Both the position numbers and the translations under genes were made by a program. A model generated the notes under the pieces. The model saw only the letters and a list, made by a program, of their open reading frames with translations. It was not told the origin of the DNA and made no database searches. Below are positions 27,701-36,842 of a DNA stretch of 64,000 bases, one piece after another (the first letter of the stretch is position 1; each line of letters opens with the position of its first letter). The stretch comes from Mactromeris polynyma (Eukaryota; Mollusca; Bivalvia; Venerida; Mactridae), in the NCBI GenBank assembly GCA_032209605.1, contig JASFXZ010000004.1:37792401-37856400 (forward strand). Reading direction: 5' to 3'.

Positions 27701-30700
27701 ACCTTTAAACAAGAGGAATTAAAATTTTGCACTGATATTGCGCAAGTATTACAATAATTGTCGTACAAAAGCCCACTTAAATAGCCACCATATTTTATAC
27801 AAACACTGCCATCCAAAAGTTTCTTCACACTTGAATATTTTGAATTTCGTTACTTTTTCTTACAGAATTTAAAAATAAAACATGTATGACCATGAAGTAA
27901 AATTATTCATCCCCCTTTTGTGATGGATAGTTAAGAATTAACAATTTGTACACCACGGCAGCAGCATCAATCGGCCTGCATCCGAAACCAATGTATGTGT
28001 AACTGATTGATCTGACACATAAAATAAGATAATTTGTTTCAGTACAAATTTATAAATACTTCTACAAAAAATGAATGCTGTGTTAAAAAGCATTTTTCGA
28101 TTTATTGCATGTGAAACAAATACGAAAAGACATTAACTGTAATGGGAAATTGTCAAAGTGTGCAGTAACTTTTGGAGGGCAGTGTATATACTGGGGCCGA
28201 ATTATGCAAAATATTGCAACAGCATGAAACCACAAAGTTGTAAGCAGATGATATTACTTATTGTAATTTGATGCCCGAGGAAAGAAAGTTTACGACTATA
28301 TTTATATTCAGGTCAGATACACGTTATATAACATTGACGTTAAGGTGAATCATTAAATATTATTACAATAAATTTAATCAGCAGGCATATCTACATTTTC
28401 CTACATACAATAGAGCATTATATTGTTATCATAAAATGAGCATAATATTACCTGCAGTCAGGACCAGACTTGTATCATTCTTAATACAATGATAAAATGA
28501 AACCTGTCTGATAGACAACCATTTTAATAAGTAAAAGAATGCAAGTATTGCACTATTCAAAATACAGTCAAACCTGTCTGTAAAGACCACCCATGGGAAC
28601 AGCAAAATGTGGTCTTTGTTTACAGGTGGTCTCTATTAACAGATTAAATATCATTGAAAATGGTCTGATGGGAGATAAAATTGGTGGTCTTTGCAGACAG
28701 TTTTTGCAATTTAGTGGTCTTTGTTCACAGGTGGTCTTTAACACAGGTTTGACTGTAGATGGTATAAATAAGGATATTTCCCTCTTACTGTACAGTACAA
28801 ACAACAATAGACCAGTAACATTGCCCTCAAATCACAATGGAAACAAAGACAGGATTTAACGACTGACTAAACTCCAATGGATCTAAAATTTAAGTTTCTT
28901 TGTACTGCGAAAAAAAACTCACTTTTAGCGAATTCTGGAATTCGTCTATTTGAGCTCAGGTGCTGAGGTAACCAGCACTTATAATCAGGGTTCTCACCAG
29001 GATTTTGAAACAGGGCACATAACTATGCTTTTAGAAAAAAGTTGCAGACCTTCAATGCAATATCAAAGATATGTTGCCAGAAACTGGAGTCCCAGGGAAA
29101 TAATAGGAGTCCAAAAAGCATAATCAGGAGTCTGATAATTTACCTAAGAAAAAAACAAAACATAATTACTTTCACTAACCAAAATAAAAGAGTGGGTAGA
29201 AAAAAAATGGTTGTTTTGAGCTGAAATGTTTTCAACTTCAATGGCTTATAAATATACCAGTAATTATTTTTGTATTGTTTTAATCAAGTACAGCATTTTC
29301 AGACAAATGTCTTAATATCGTCAAAGAAATCATAATCAAGTTCACTAGTCTTATAGAAATTTTCTTTCCTTTTTTCTGAGGGGTATTTTATGTGGAAATG
29401 GGGGAGAAAATATTCAATTTCTGAAGGAGTTTGGTACCCATAAACTGAATGGCCCCAAAATTGCTGAACAAGACCCTTCAAGAGGTTGTGTTTCAATCCC
29501 TTTGATGCAAATATTGGTTTTGGTCAGTTGAAACTTAGTAAAATACAACCAGTGATATTTCCCAGCGTTTAAGGTACTATAGCAACCAATAAACCAAATA
29601 ATAATTTTCTTAGACACACTTAGTTCTAAAACTATGCAGTCTATACAAAATCAAAGCCATTTGATTAACTCCACTATGGCTTAGCACTTTAGATTCATGA
29701 TCATTTTTATTTACAACAAGCAGTTGGAACAAACTAGCCAAAAAAATACTATGAATTTATGACTGACACTTGAGACACAGACTTCAATGAATCGATTGAT
29801 CAAGAAAGCTTATGAAAGTAACCTGATTTAATCAATACAAGCACAGTCATGCTTTTTCATGTATCATAAAATAAAGATAGAAACATTCAATGATTTCACA
29901 GTTCATAACAACAATATACTGGTATAGTATTAAAGGCCTGCAATCACTCTAGAACTGCCAATGCTGGGAATTATGTTAGGACCCCAAGGAATAGGAGCCC
30001 TTTAAGGAGACAGGGGAGTCACTAATTCTTGAAGTAGCAGGGAAATCACCAAAAGTATTGAGGGGGTCTGGGGGGTACTCCCTTTTATTACGATCCTTCA
30101 TACAAGAAAAGTAGCTGGGTGATGACGAGCAAGTTACTGGGTTATTTAACCAGCCCGTGGCTCGTGTTGACATCCCGGAGGAGACCCCTGAAATAACCTC
30201 CACACATTTTTTATAAATCTTGAGACTAGTCTGGATGGTCTATCACCAGAAATTCATATTCAGTAATTCTCCAACGGATCCCGAAGTGTTAGACAAGTTG
30301 ATATTACAAGATATATATTTTTATAAACTGGTGTTAGACAAGTTGATATTACAAGATATATATTTTTATAAACTAGTATTACAATACAACATGTCATGGC
30401 ATTTTTTCCATCTTCTCCCCTATAGATGAGATCTACATCGTATAGTATTTAATGTACACATTGACAAAAAACCATACAGTTAAACTTTGATTAAAATCCA
30501 CCTCAAAAGTAAGACTATATTTCAGGGACCAGTTTTCAAATTCCCTTTTACAATTAACTCAATAAGAATACCACCTCATTAATAAAACCGACTTTCACAG
30601 GAACACATGGTGGTGACTTATTATTGAGGTATCACTGTAAATAAAACAGATTTGTATGCTTAAGCCTTACTAACGAAAATTTAAATAAAGCTAACAGACC

Positions 30701-33700
30701 TGAAATCAATATTTGAAGCACTGACAGGTATATCTGGGTAATTTACAAGGACCACACTTAAGCCTGCAATGTGTCCTATCTGACCACTGTATCAACATGT
30801 TAGTCTCTGACACTGCTAGTTATCATAGTTCAATACATAACCACTTGACGCTGTTTGATATATGTACAAACTATGGGACATGTATCAATATTGGTACTTG
30901 AGAATATTTATTGATAAGAATATACAACATTCACTTCCACTCCATAGATTTCCTATCAGAATGGTTCATCGATATCTTCAAGTACACTAAGAAGGCAACA
31001 GTAGAACATTCAACCAAGATCTATCTACAGACTTGTCTTGTACATACATCAGTTTCTACAGGGGCGTAGCCGGAGCTGGTAGAGTGTGTACGCCAAAAAA
31101 TCTAGGGGGGGGGTCTAAGGGCATAGCACCCCCGAATAAATTTTGAAGCGTTATATATTCAGAAAATTTATATCCCAAACTGCATACAAATGTTCAACTG
31201 TTGGTTATTGCACATTTTTCTATTTTTGATAATGATGTGTACACAACGGTGTATTTTGCGTACAAGTAGCTATGCATCTTACTTTAAAAAAGTATATCAA
31301 TGTAATAATTCATGACAAACACTTCACTTCATGGTTTTAAAACACATAAATCATGTACAAAAGCTCGTAATTTTATACTTTTCCTTCTTTTTATTCTACT
31401 TCATTACTCTACATCCTTCTTCAAATATTTTCCTTATGTAAGGTATACGTAAAACAAGTGTATAATCATTTATTGAACAAGCTAAGTCATAAATACTAGG
31501 GTTTATTTTATGCTATTTTGGGAAGATGACCCATACCCTTCAAATTGGCATTTTTTTGCGCATTAAACTTAGAAATTGAAGAAAAAGTCTAGTAATTACA
31601 GTAAAATTTTAGGAATAAAAGTAAAGGATGCTGTGATTAATTAATCAACAATTACTCTTATAGAAACTGCCTGTGAGAGAAGCCTTTACCGGTTTTTTGC
31701 TTTATTGAACCAATACATTTCCTTCAGATTTAATGGGAATTTTTACATTCAAATTGGGAAAAATATATACTTTTTGGCATTGGAAATATAAGCCAAATAA
31801 CGACTATAAAAACAGCTGAAAAAAACCTAAATACATGTACATGATGTACAAAAGTCGGCATATAAACTTAGAAGCCAAATATGTCCGACTAACTGATATG
31901 TCCAGTAAAACTTCACCGAGGCCTTATTCACAAACATTTCAAGACTGAAACTCAGACTTGGACTTTAAATTATGAGAGTTAAATTTTCCAGCCTTTCATT
32001 TTTCAATGAATCTGAACAGACGAAATTTTGTCTGAATTAATGTTGTTACCCAATCTACACTTCTGCCAAGTTTCATCAACATCTATATTGTTATAACAAT
32101 GTCTAAAGTAAAAAGAACATTTAACATTGTAAAGTCTAAGTTTCTGTCTTAAAAATAAAACGTTTGTGAATAAAGCCATCAAACAAAGAAGATACATTTT
32201 TTTCAGTCTAGTAAATACTGTCACTTTTTGACGAATTAACTTTTCCAAAATATTCATCCTCTGTCAGAGCATGACTGAAGAATTATACAGCCCACATGCT
32301 CACTAATAAACTATACAACCAAATCAAAGAGCCATCTGACATAAAACACTAAGCACATTCAAAATACTGGTAGAACAAGGAAGTATTTTTCATGACCATC
32401 ATTCAAACACGGTGTTCAACTGTTCGTACAGGAAAAAGTACTTAAAAAATACCTGATTTTACAGTGAAGTATCAAGCCTTGCATTTGGTTACTACATGAA
32501 CTACATATATATATATCATCATATTGAAAATCCACAAAATAAACTATTTAAACACAACAAACTGCATAACGTCATGAATTCACGACGATAAATTTCCAAA
32601 CACATATGACGCAGCAATCCCCTGTTGTAAAGTTTTGTATAATAAATGATAGGCGTAACTTACTATACAAACAAACTTCCCAGTCAGATAATAATGTATT
32701 GAAGGTGCATATCAATAAATAAGCACATGAATAGATAATTGTAATTAACATATGACTTGATTACCTGGTATAATGGAATGTAGTTTCTGCGAGGTAAGTA
32801 TTCGCGCTGTTGTTATATGTCTGTGTTTAGAACCCTCGTAAACAACATAGTAACTGTTGTTAGAGTTAAGTTCTGTATCCTCCGTGAATTCAATCACTAA
32901 CGTTCCCCCACCCTGTAATAAAAAATAGTAAATTATTAACAATTTCTAGAGAACCACAGGGTTTTGAATGACACAAAAGTTATTTGATATACAACAGGAA
33001 AATCTGCAGTAACTAAATGATTTTTTGTCAAACCCCTGTGATAGTCAGATACCCTCCAGCTCTGAAGCTAGGAATTCAAGCCTCAAATTGCAGCAGTATA
33101 ATTTTGAGGGTTTAAAGACATGGCATCTGTTTCTACGTACAGTTAAGCCGACGTTTTCCTGTCTCGGCTTTCAAGGTCTCAAGACCATAATAGAGATCTT
33201 TCTCAAAGTCAGATTAAATTATCAAGGTTAGAAATAGATTGCATACAGCCACTCAATGATTACAGTCTACTAGTATAACTATCAATAATTAGACAGTTTC
33301 TTATGTAGTTTACAGTACATGAAAATGTTATGGCACTTTTAGGTTAGTGTACTAGTTGGACCAGTTTTTAACATGGCAAACAAAGCTCAGGGACACAGTT
33401 TGAATAAACTGGTAAAGTCTTACATTGATACTGATAGCTTGTATACTGGGTCTAAATAACTACTTGGTTAAATGGATTGGTTACATGAGTGAGCAAATTT
33501 TATTTCTCACTTTCGTGTCTAAATAAGGATTTAGGAACCTGTTAATATTAAAGATGACTTTCATTCCTGTCTTTCTTTAAAACAGGAACAAACATTGGAT
33601 AATAACAGAATCCATATTAGATTTTAGAATAACTTACTAAGTCATCCCTTAGATTTTCTAACAGACAGAACCGTCCATCAACAAAAAGTATAGGGGGATT

Positions 33701-36700
33701 TCATCAGCCTACCGTAAGTATAAATGAGCGGTAGGCTTTTGAACATGACAGAATTTGTCAAAATAGGCAAAAATACAAGGACATTTGTGTGGAGGGAAAT
33801 TTCATCCCCAATTCTAAATGAGTGATTTTTTATTAAATGAGAACCAACCACTTGTAGGATTACCTAACCAGCTCAGGTTAGAACAATATAATATTACATA
33901 TATCATTATATGTTTCATATATACATGTTAGGCCAAAATTAAAAAAGTCTTTGTTTGCCCTTTACCGACCCTAGATTTTAGAGGTGGGTAGGTAGGTAGG
34001 AAAAATATTTTATTTTATTGTGGAAATTTAAATATGTTTTAGTCGAAATTGTATTGTTCGTGCGTGGTAATTTCGGCACGTGGTACATTGGGTGGACGGG
34101 TACAGTAAAGTTACTGTAATTATTAAAAAAGATACGGTTAAATGACCTGTGGTTGTCAAAAACATGGTTAACATAAGCTTGAATCAATTCAGAAAAAATT
34201 AATGTTGGTAAAATGAAAGCAAAATTGACACAGGTCTTTATGATTGTGGACTTATTTTTAATACTTTATATAGCCCGTCTGTTTTAGTGAGTATGAGCAC
34301 GAGGCTTCAATAATTGTTGATGAAAATATTATAAGGACAACTATGACCATTTTTGTGTCATACTTTTTTCTAACTTTGGGTTCCAAAGTCTTTCTAGCGA
34401 GAGCAAGTTATCATAAGGCAAACATAATGAAACAAAAATAGTCATTGTTTTGCCTTTTGATAACTAAGAAGAACAAACTGCACACATCTAGTGTTGCATA
34501 ATGGTGTATAGTCGTCTAGACTATCAATAATTAACCATGATTAACCAAGATCATCCAGGCTTGATCATAGGCATATAAACAAACAAACAAAAAAATCCCC
34601 CAAAAAAAAAAAATCCAAAAAAATCCGAATTTTGCAATAATTTTTTTTGAGTCGGCGGCTAAATCTCGGGTCGGTCGGTAAAGGGCAAACAAACTTAATT
34701 TTAATTTAGGCCTTAGTAATAATTGCCTACTGTTAAGCATAAAATATCACTTACGTAGACAGGGGCCTCTTTTGTAGATAATGCCATTCTATATCCTTCG
34801 ATCTCACTGTAAATAGAAACGGTTGAAGATAATAGTACACAACATCATCACGAGGAGGCGCAGTGGTTGAGGGGTAGGGGGTCTGACTCATGATCTGAAG
34901 GTCGTGAGTTCAAGGCCTGTGATAAGCGGGGTTTGATCAAGAACTCCAAAATCCCTCAATTTGGCTGGTTAGAAGCCAGGAAGCAGTCATCGAGAGTGAC
35001 TAGTACAAGTTGTAAGAACTTGTTTCACAATCGATGGAAGATAAATACGTTTAAACTAACATCCACACCATGAAATTAAGGAAGTAGAAACCATCACTAA
35101 TTCTGCAAATATCAAGTTACTTGTCAAGGAAAGAAAGATCATATTTCCTCCAAATGCACCTGCAAATCAGTCAACACGTGAGACAAGATGGCAAATAGAG
35201 GCTGTGGATTCTTCACTAACCATGCTCAAGCCTTCTAATAAGATGTGTGTGTTTTTCCCTTGCTTCTAGAGTAATTATAATATTTGTTATGTATGCATAT
35301 GCATCACAACCTCATTAAAATAAGTTTAACAATAATTATAAACTAAAAAAATTTACAGTGCGGTAATTTTCATTGCTCAGAGCCGTCTTTCTACTTTTGG
35401 GGAATGGGACCGGGGCCATGAGAAAGATTTTTGTTCAAGCTCAAAGATTCAATACCAAACACATTTAAATGTAAAAGTCACAGTAGTGAAGTGAAGTCCC
35501 GGGTTTCGGTATGATTGTCAGGATTTTCGATCGGGCAAAAATAAATTAAAATATTTTTTTTGCGATTCTGGAGGGGAATTTTTACCCAAATTTGGGGGAA
35601 AATAAATATTCTTCTGTCTGGGGAATGGGGCTGATTTTCAGCCCCAAGAATCGTCAAAAGACAGCCCTGTCTCATTTCCTAACTTTCAATCCAGTATGGT
35701 AACGAAGAACATTTATACATAAGTGGAAAGTTGCTATCAGGAACATTTTTATGCAACCCTTACCCTATATAGCTTTAAAAAGTGAAATGGGTGTGCATTT
35801 AGAAGACCCTTCCCACCCCCTACCCCCCTGTCATCCTCCCTCACTTATCTGAGTCAGTAGACAACTGTATAACAGATGAGGGGATCATAGGGTCCAGCCC
35901 CACATCAGGTGCATATTTTCAACTAAAATTACTCTACAGTCACAGCCAGAACTGTACATCTTTACCATTTGGGCAACCAATCAATTTTGGGAGGGGCAGT
36001 GGTCAAGGGGTAGAGCGTCTGACTCCTGATCGTGAGCCCCCCCCCCCCCCCCGATGAGCAGGGTTCGAAAACAAATTTCACAATTCCTAAATTTGGCACG
36101 AGTACCGATTGGTTTGGTAGCCTGGAAGCAGTCATTGAGAGTGATTATTTAGTGTAAGATGTAACAACTTTTTTCATAATTGATGTAAAATAAATAAGTT
36201 TATTTTTTCCAACTGTCAACCAACCAATTTCCAAATGTAATGTTTTCAAGTAGATCACGGGGGAGAAGTGCGCTTGATGTGGGACTCGAACCCACGACCC
36301 CCTAAACACTAGTACTGCGCTCTACCGACTGAGCTAACCGGGCGGCTGTCTAACCCCACATCACTTCAGTTTTATTCAAAAGAAAAAATTTAATTAGCAA
36401 TAAATTGATTTAAAAATTGATGAAATGTTCACATTTAGCTGAATATCACACCAGAAAGGTAACAAGAGGTACACACATTGAAGTATCAACACATCCCCTA
36501 TACTTAAATTATCACATTAAACTTCATATAAACATGCTACTATTTTGAAATACGAGTCCGTCGGTTGGTCTCACCTGTCAAATTTAAAGACATCACCCCA
36601 CCCACTAACTTTCCAACGCTAACTAGCGGAAACAAAAACATTTCGTAAATTATCGTTCGACCTAATTAATTGACAATATTCGCTTTTACGTTGATAACAT

Positions 36701-36815
36701 TTTTGCGAAATGTTACTTAATCATAAAGTAACTGAGTATTAGAATAAATCGTCCTTACCTATAAAAACAAATTAAAAGACATCTTTATTAAAGCCAAACA
36801 TTTCATTTCCGCCAT
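6366..36815 (-). CDS. AKAP13/ARHGEF28-type Rho guanine-nucleotide exchange factor, N-terminal part (partial gene)
   Basis: Gene-level entry. Coding exons in transcription order are 34787-34755, 32912-32765, 24022-23726, 23320-23134, 22883-22759, 22153-22043, 21439-21185, 16051-15963, 7790-7694 and 6705-6366, with a non-coding first exon near 36842-36759. All junctions are GT/AG and the phases match throughout, giving about 560 residues without a stop. The N-terminus MALSTKEAPVYGG, the segment YYVVYEGSKHRHITTARIL, the segment LTFCEFPDWWSLLGS and the ankyrin-like ESLLHFAARLG...NGELPRDVAIKCGHDGLAELL follow the order found in the N-terminus of human ARHGEF28 and AKAP13. Family members are RhoA exchange factors and scaffolds whose C1, DH and PH domains lie further downstream, here beyond the left edge or in exons not recognised. 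Residues about 163-221 are ankyrin-like, 340-385 are acidic, and 525-545 hold basic RxxS-type sites. The window does not decide between AKAP13 and ARHGEF28 orthology, since invertebrates may have one ancestral gene. Confidence 0.85.
6706..7693 (-). other. RhoGEF intron between coding exons 9 and 10
   Basis: Contains the GGCCATCC-type element at 6767-6923 and a 23-bp near-duplication near 7042-7096 (ACCCACAACCATTGGATAAG type). Nothing else stands out. Confidence 0.5.
6767..6923. repeat. GGCCATCC-type inverted-repeat element, copy 1
   Basis: Starts AGGCCATCCTAAAAAAATAA and ends TTCTAAGGATGGCT. The family (48105, 53471, 54727) shares the GACTGCAAA/AACAAAC segments near its ends. Confidence 0.65.
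7694..7790 (-). CDS. RhoGEF coding exon 9
   Basis: A 97-base exon encoding ELRKGNLARFSSSCPSLDVD followed by CRNSPLPVIDEG. The acceptor is TGTGTTTCAG and the donor GTAAGT. Phase in 0, phase out 1. Serine-rich and probably disordered. Confidence 0.75.
8717..8886. repeat. Inverted-repeat element, same family as 745-928
   Basis: ACCACCTCAATAAAAAGACC occurs near the left end and, in part, again at 8821; the right end is TATTATTGAAGTTTTACTGT. Confidence 0.6.
9598..9760. repeat. Dispersed repeat, inverted relative to 31060-31275
   Basis: AATAGAAAAATGTGCAATAA and CCAACAGTTGA here match, as reverse complement, TTATTGCACATTTTTCTATT and TCAACTGTTGG near 31190-31230; TACGCAAAATACGCTGTTG also pairs. Confidence 0.8.
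10021..10450. repeat. 41-bp minisatellite with paired CCAAT motifs, about 10 copies
   Basis: The unit runs GCCAGAGCCAATCAAATCCT then TGCCATTGGTCAATTCTGACA. Each unit holds one CCAAT and one ATTGG, that is two opposed CCAAT boxes. Some units are longer or shorter near 10180 and 10400. It lies in a RhoGEF intron. Confidence 0.93.
10532..10915. repeat. Foldback element of about 380 bp, copy 1
   Basis: The ends are CAGGGTCCAGGATTATCATA and …TATTATCACAGGCCCTG; GAGTGTGAA/TTCACACTC and ACTCCCATAT/ATCTGGGAGT segments mirror each other. Copies at 25556 and 53881. Confidence 0.75.
12854..13073. repeat. 220-bp MITE with long inverted ends
   Basis: ATATGAGCGCTGCTGTACGA at the left is answered by …CCCATAGCAGCCCTCATAT at the right; the inner TAAGTGACGTC and GACATCACTTA match too. 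The interior has further CACATGTGACATCA-type palindromes. Confidence 0.8.
13908..14152. repeat. hAT-like MITE, partly duplicated in tandem
   Basis: AGGGGTGTCACTCATTCTTA starts at 13908 and again at 14044. The upstream 27 bases (GTATGTTTGATATAYAAGCA onward) are copied too, giving a 136-bp period. The right end is degraded. Confidence 0.7.
15963..16051 (-). CDS. RhoGEF coding exon 8
   Basis: A small 89-base exon encoding DGTLSGLRGYNDHLQRIRQK followed by STVFNKILEQ, probably helical. The acceptor is CTTACAG and the donor GTAAGT. Phase in 1, phase out 0. It lies alone between introns of 5.1 and 8.2 kb and is supported by its splice sites and by phase agreement on both sides. Confidence 0.75.
16844..17317. 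repeat. MITE-like element with ACAGTCATGGCGAAT ends
   Basis: The left end is ACAGTCATGGCGAATAC and the right end CATTCGCCATGACTGT. About 470 bases. Inside, 'GGTCAGGCGGACCTGACC' is a small palindrome. Confidence 0.75.
17738..17887. repeat. 50-bp tandem triplicate
   Basis: Three identical 50-base units beginning CACACAAACAAAACATGGGA and ending AAAGCCAGGAACCAGA. The perfect identity suggests recent expansion. Confidence 0.95.
18165..18321. repeat. hAT-like MITE, AGGGGTGTCA family
   Basis: The right end TTATTGACACCCCT is intact; the left end is degraded from AAAGTAGCAGAAAAATCACT leftwards. The interior matches the copies at 24746 and 30012. Confidence 0.7.
20593..20676. repeat. Hairpin (foldback) element, copy 2
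   Basis: ATATGGAGGGTTCAGCGTAA opens and TTGCACTGAACACTCGATAT closes the hairpin. It shares loop sequence CCTAACTCCTATGTATTTAT with copy 1 and has more mismatches. Confidence 0.85.
21185..21439 (-). CDS. RhoGEF coding exon 7, acidic
   Basis: Encodes about residues 301-385. It is rich in Asp and Glu, for example DPNTESDITKDHVDISEDCD and HISEGEEEIEGIMG, so it is probably disordered. The acceptor is TTTTTTCACTAG and the donor GTAAGG. Phase 1 to 1. The open frame continues past both splice sites, but those extensions are intron. Confidence 0.8.
22043..22153 (-). CDS. RhoGEF coding exon 6
   Basis: Encodes about residues 264-300, EEDIRVLRSVQKQLENKEVD to TDSSQPS. The first half looks able to form a short coiled coil. 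The acceptor is GTATTTTCAG and the donor GTATTC, which is somewhat weak. Phase is 1 to 1. Confidence 0.78.
22600..22672 (-). repeat. Degenerate tRNA-like fragment
   Basis: On the minus strand GGCAGCCCTTTTAGCTCATT then GGTAGAGTACACGATCG resembles a D arm and anticodon arm; the B box (GTTTCAAAACC) is weak. Lies in a small RhoGEF intron. Confidence 0.35.
22759..22883 (-). CDS. RhoGEF coding exon 5
   Basis: Encodes about residues 222-263, YNIHSLVPQGRWFDTAEG to FETHRRTI. It joins exon 4 through a split CAA codon and exon 6 through a split GAG codon. The acceptor is TATTTCAG and the donor GTAATT. No known motif; it belongs by phase continuity and position. Confidence 0.8.
23134..23320 (-). CDS. 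RhoGEF coding exon 4, ankyrin-like
   Basis: Encodes about residues 160-221. The pattern ESLLHFAARLGLNCVAAFFL...LSLTNKNGELPRDVAIKCGHDGLAELL is an ankyrin-like helix-turn-helix pair and matches the RESLLHLAMRWGL...EGATPLDLALREGH region of ARHGEF28. The acceptor is CTGTTTCAG and the donor GTAAGT. Phase in 1, phase out 2. Confidence 0.92.
23726..24022 (-). CDS. RhoGEF coding exon 3
   Basis: A 297-base exon encoding about residues 61-159, from GRNEEEDINLSVV to LLGSDGTTG. The segment DEELSTLDKRLSRALTFCEF followed by PDWWSLLGS aligns with the conserved ALDEELVLALTHLEL...WTVLG stretch of ARHGEF28. The acceptor is ATATTTTCAG and the donor GTAAGG. Phase is 1 to 1. Confidence 0.92.
24746..24894. repeat. 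hAT-like MITE with intact ends and 8-bp target duplication
   Basis: Starts AGGGGTGTCACTAATTCTTG, ends GGCTCTTGCTAACACCCCT. The 8 bases GAATATGC flank both sides (24738-24745 and 24895-24902). 149 bases, no coding capacity. Ends and duplication length fit the hAT superfamily. Confidence 0.88.
25556..25950. repeat. Foldback element of about 380 bp, copy 2
   Basis: Starts CAGGACCTGGGATTGTAACG and ends TCCGTAATAATCCCCGACCC. CACTCAGCACTCAAATCACA near the left is mirrored by TTTGAGATTTGAGTGCCTGA near the right. Confidence 0.8.
28564..28757. repeat. MITE with ACAGTCAAACCTGT ends
   Basis: The ends ACAGTCAAACCTGT and ACAGGTTTGACTGT are perfect 14-bp inverted repeats about 194 bases apart. Inside, GTGGTCTTTG(T/C) recurs. 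Confidence 0.8.
30012..30177. repeat. hAT-like MITE, AGGGGTGTCA family
   Basis: Starts AGGGGAGTCACTAATTCTTG, ends TGTTGACATCCCG. Flanks AAGGAGAC and GAGGAGAC are a 7-of-8 target duplication. Confidence 0.8.
30286..30375. repeat. 45-bp tandem duplication
   Basis: Two copies of GTGTTAGACAAGTTGATATT… ending TTTTTATAAACTG, nearly identical. Confidence 0.9.
30474..30639. repeat. Inverted-repeat element, same family as 745-928 (diverged)
   Basis: Starts TACAGTTAAACTTTGATTAA and ends TATTGAGGTATCACTGTA, with ACCACCTCATTAATAAAACC inside. Confidence 0.5.
31060..31275. repeat. Dispersed repeat, inverted relative to 9598-9760
   Basis: Begins AGGGGCGTAGCCGGAGCTGG and includes a G run. Matches the 9.6-kb copy on the opposite strand. 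Confidence 0.75.
32765..32912 (-). CDS. RhoGEF coding exon 2
   Basis: Encodes about residues 12-61, from GGGTLVIEF to LHSIIPG. It contains the family-specific YYVVYEGSKHRHITTARIL segment. The acceptor is TATTACAG and the donor GTAATC. The exon begins in phase 0 and ends in phase 1, matching the next exon. Confidence 0.9.
33930..34712. repeat. Larger element with AGGCC ends and GTTTGCCCTTTACCGACC repeat
   Basis: AGTCTTTGTTTGCCCTTTAC near the left end is answered by GGTAAAGGGCAAACAAACTT near the right end; the outer bases are AGGCC/GGCCT-like. About 780 bases, with no transposase frame visible, so non-autonomous. Same style as 4393-4624. Confidence 0.7.
34755..34806 (-). CDS. RhoGEF coding exon 1 (start codon)
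   Basis: The acceptor TTTACAG precedes the exon and a GTAAGTG donor follows it. The ATG at 34787 has A at -3 and G at +4. It encodes MALSTKEAPVY and ends in phase 0. Human ARHGEF28 begins with a similar ELSxxEAPLYG-type stretch, which supports the choice of start. The first 19 bases of the exon are 5' UTR. Confidence 0.85.
34853..35055 (+). repeat. tRNA-derived SINE, copy 1
   Basis: The head AGGAGGCGCAGTGGTTGAGG and GGTCGTGAGTTCAAGGCC give A- and B-box-like promoter segments; the body GGAAGCAGTCATCGAGAGTG and tail TAAATACGTTTAAA match the copy at 35990. A reverse fragment of the same body lies near 48005-48090. Confidence 0.75.
35990..36204 (+). repeat. tRNA-derived SINE, copy 2
   Basis: GGAGGGGCAGTGGTCAAGGG, TCTGACTCCTGATCGTGAGC, then a C run and the shared body GGAAGCAGTCATTGAGAGTG; the tail is TAAATAAGTTTATT. 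Confidence 0.75.
36270..36346 (-). repeat. tRNA-like sequence (probable SINE head or pseudo-tRNA)
   Basis: On the minus strand: GCCGCCCGGTTAGCTCAGTC (D arm), GGTAGAGCGC, and a perfect T arm GTGGGTTCGAGTCCCAC. The 5' and 3' acceptor strands (GCCGCCC and ATCAAGC) do not pair well and the anticodon arm is poor, so this is not called a functional tRNA. Confidence 0.6.
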
Positions 36816-36842
36816 CTTTATTTGTCATTGTGAATCACGTGA
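36759..36842 (-). promoter_or_regulatory. RhoGEF first exon (5' UTR) with TISU/YY1-like start element, short uORF and E-box
   Basis: Read on the minus strand, this stretch holds TCACGTGA (36842-36835), a palindromic E-box of the USF/MITF/TFEB type. It is followed by AAAGATGGCGGAAAT around 36818-36804, close to the YY1 motif and the TISU translation-initiator element. The exon ends TATAG before a GTAAGG donor at 36758-36753. The ATG of the ATGGCGG opens an 18-codon ORF (36815-36759) whose TAG stop is the last three bases of the exon. The transcription start is not visible directly; the exon is inferred from the donor and from the coding exon downstream, whose acceptor lies at 34807. Confidence 0.55.

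Larger units (their letters stand above)
24023..32764 (-). other. RhoGEF intron between coding exons 2 and 3
   Basis: An 8.7-kb intron. It holds MITE copies at 24746 and 30012, the foldback element 25556-25950, a poly(G) run near 27272-27289, inverted-repeat elements 28564-28757 and 30474-30639, a 45-bp duplication 30286-30375, and a repeat at 31060-31275. No coding evidence was found in it. Confidence 0.5.

Noticed and set aside
36270..36346. Functional tRNA gene
   Set aside because: D and T arms are good but the acceptor stem does not pair and the anticodon arm is poor.
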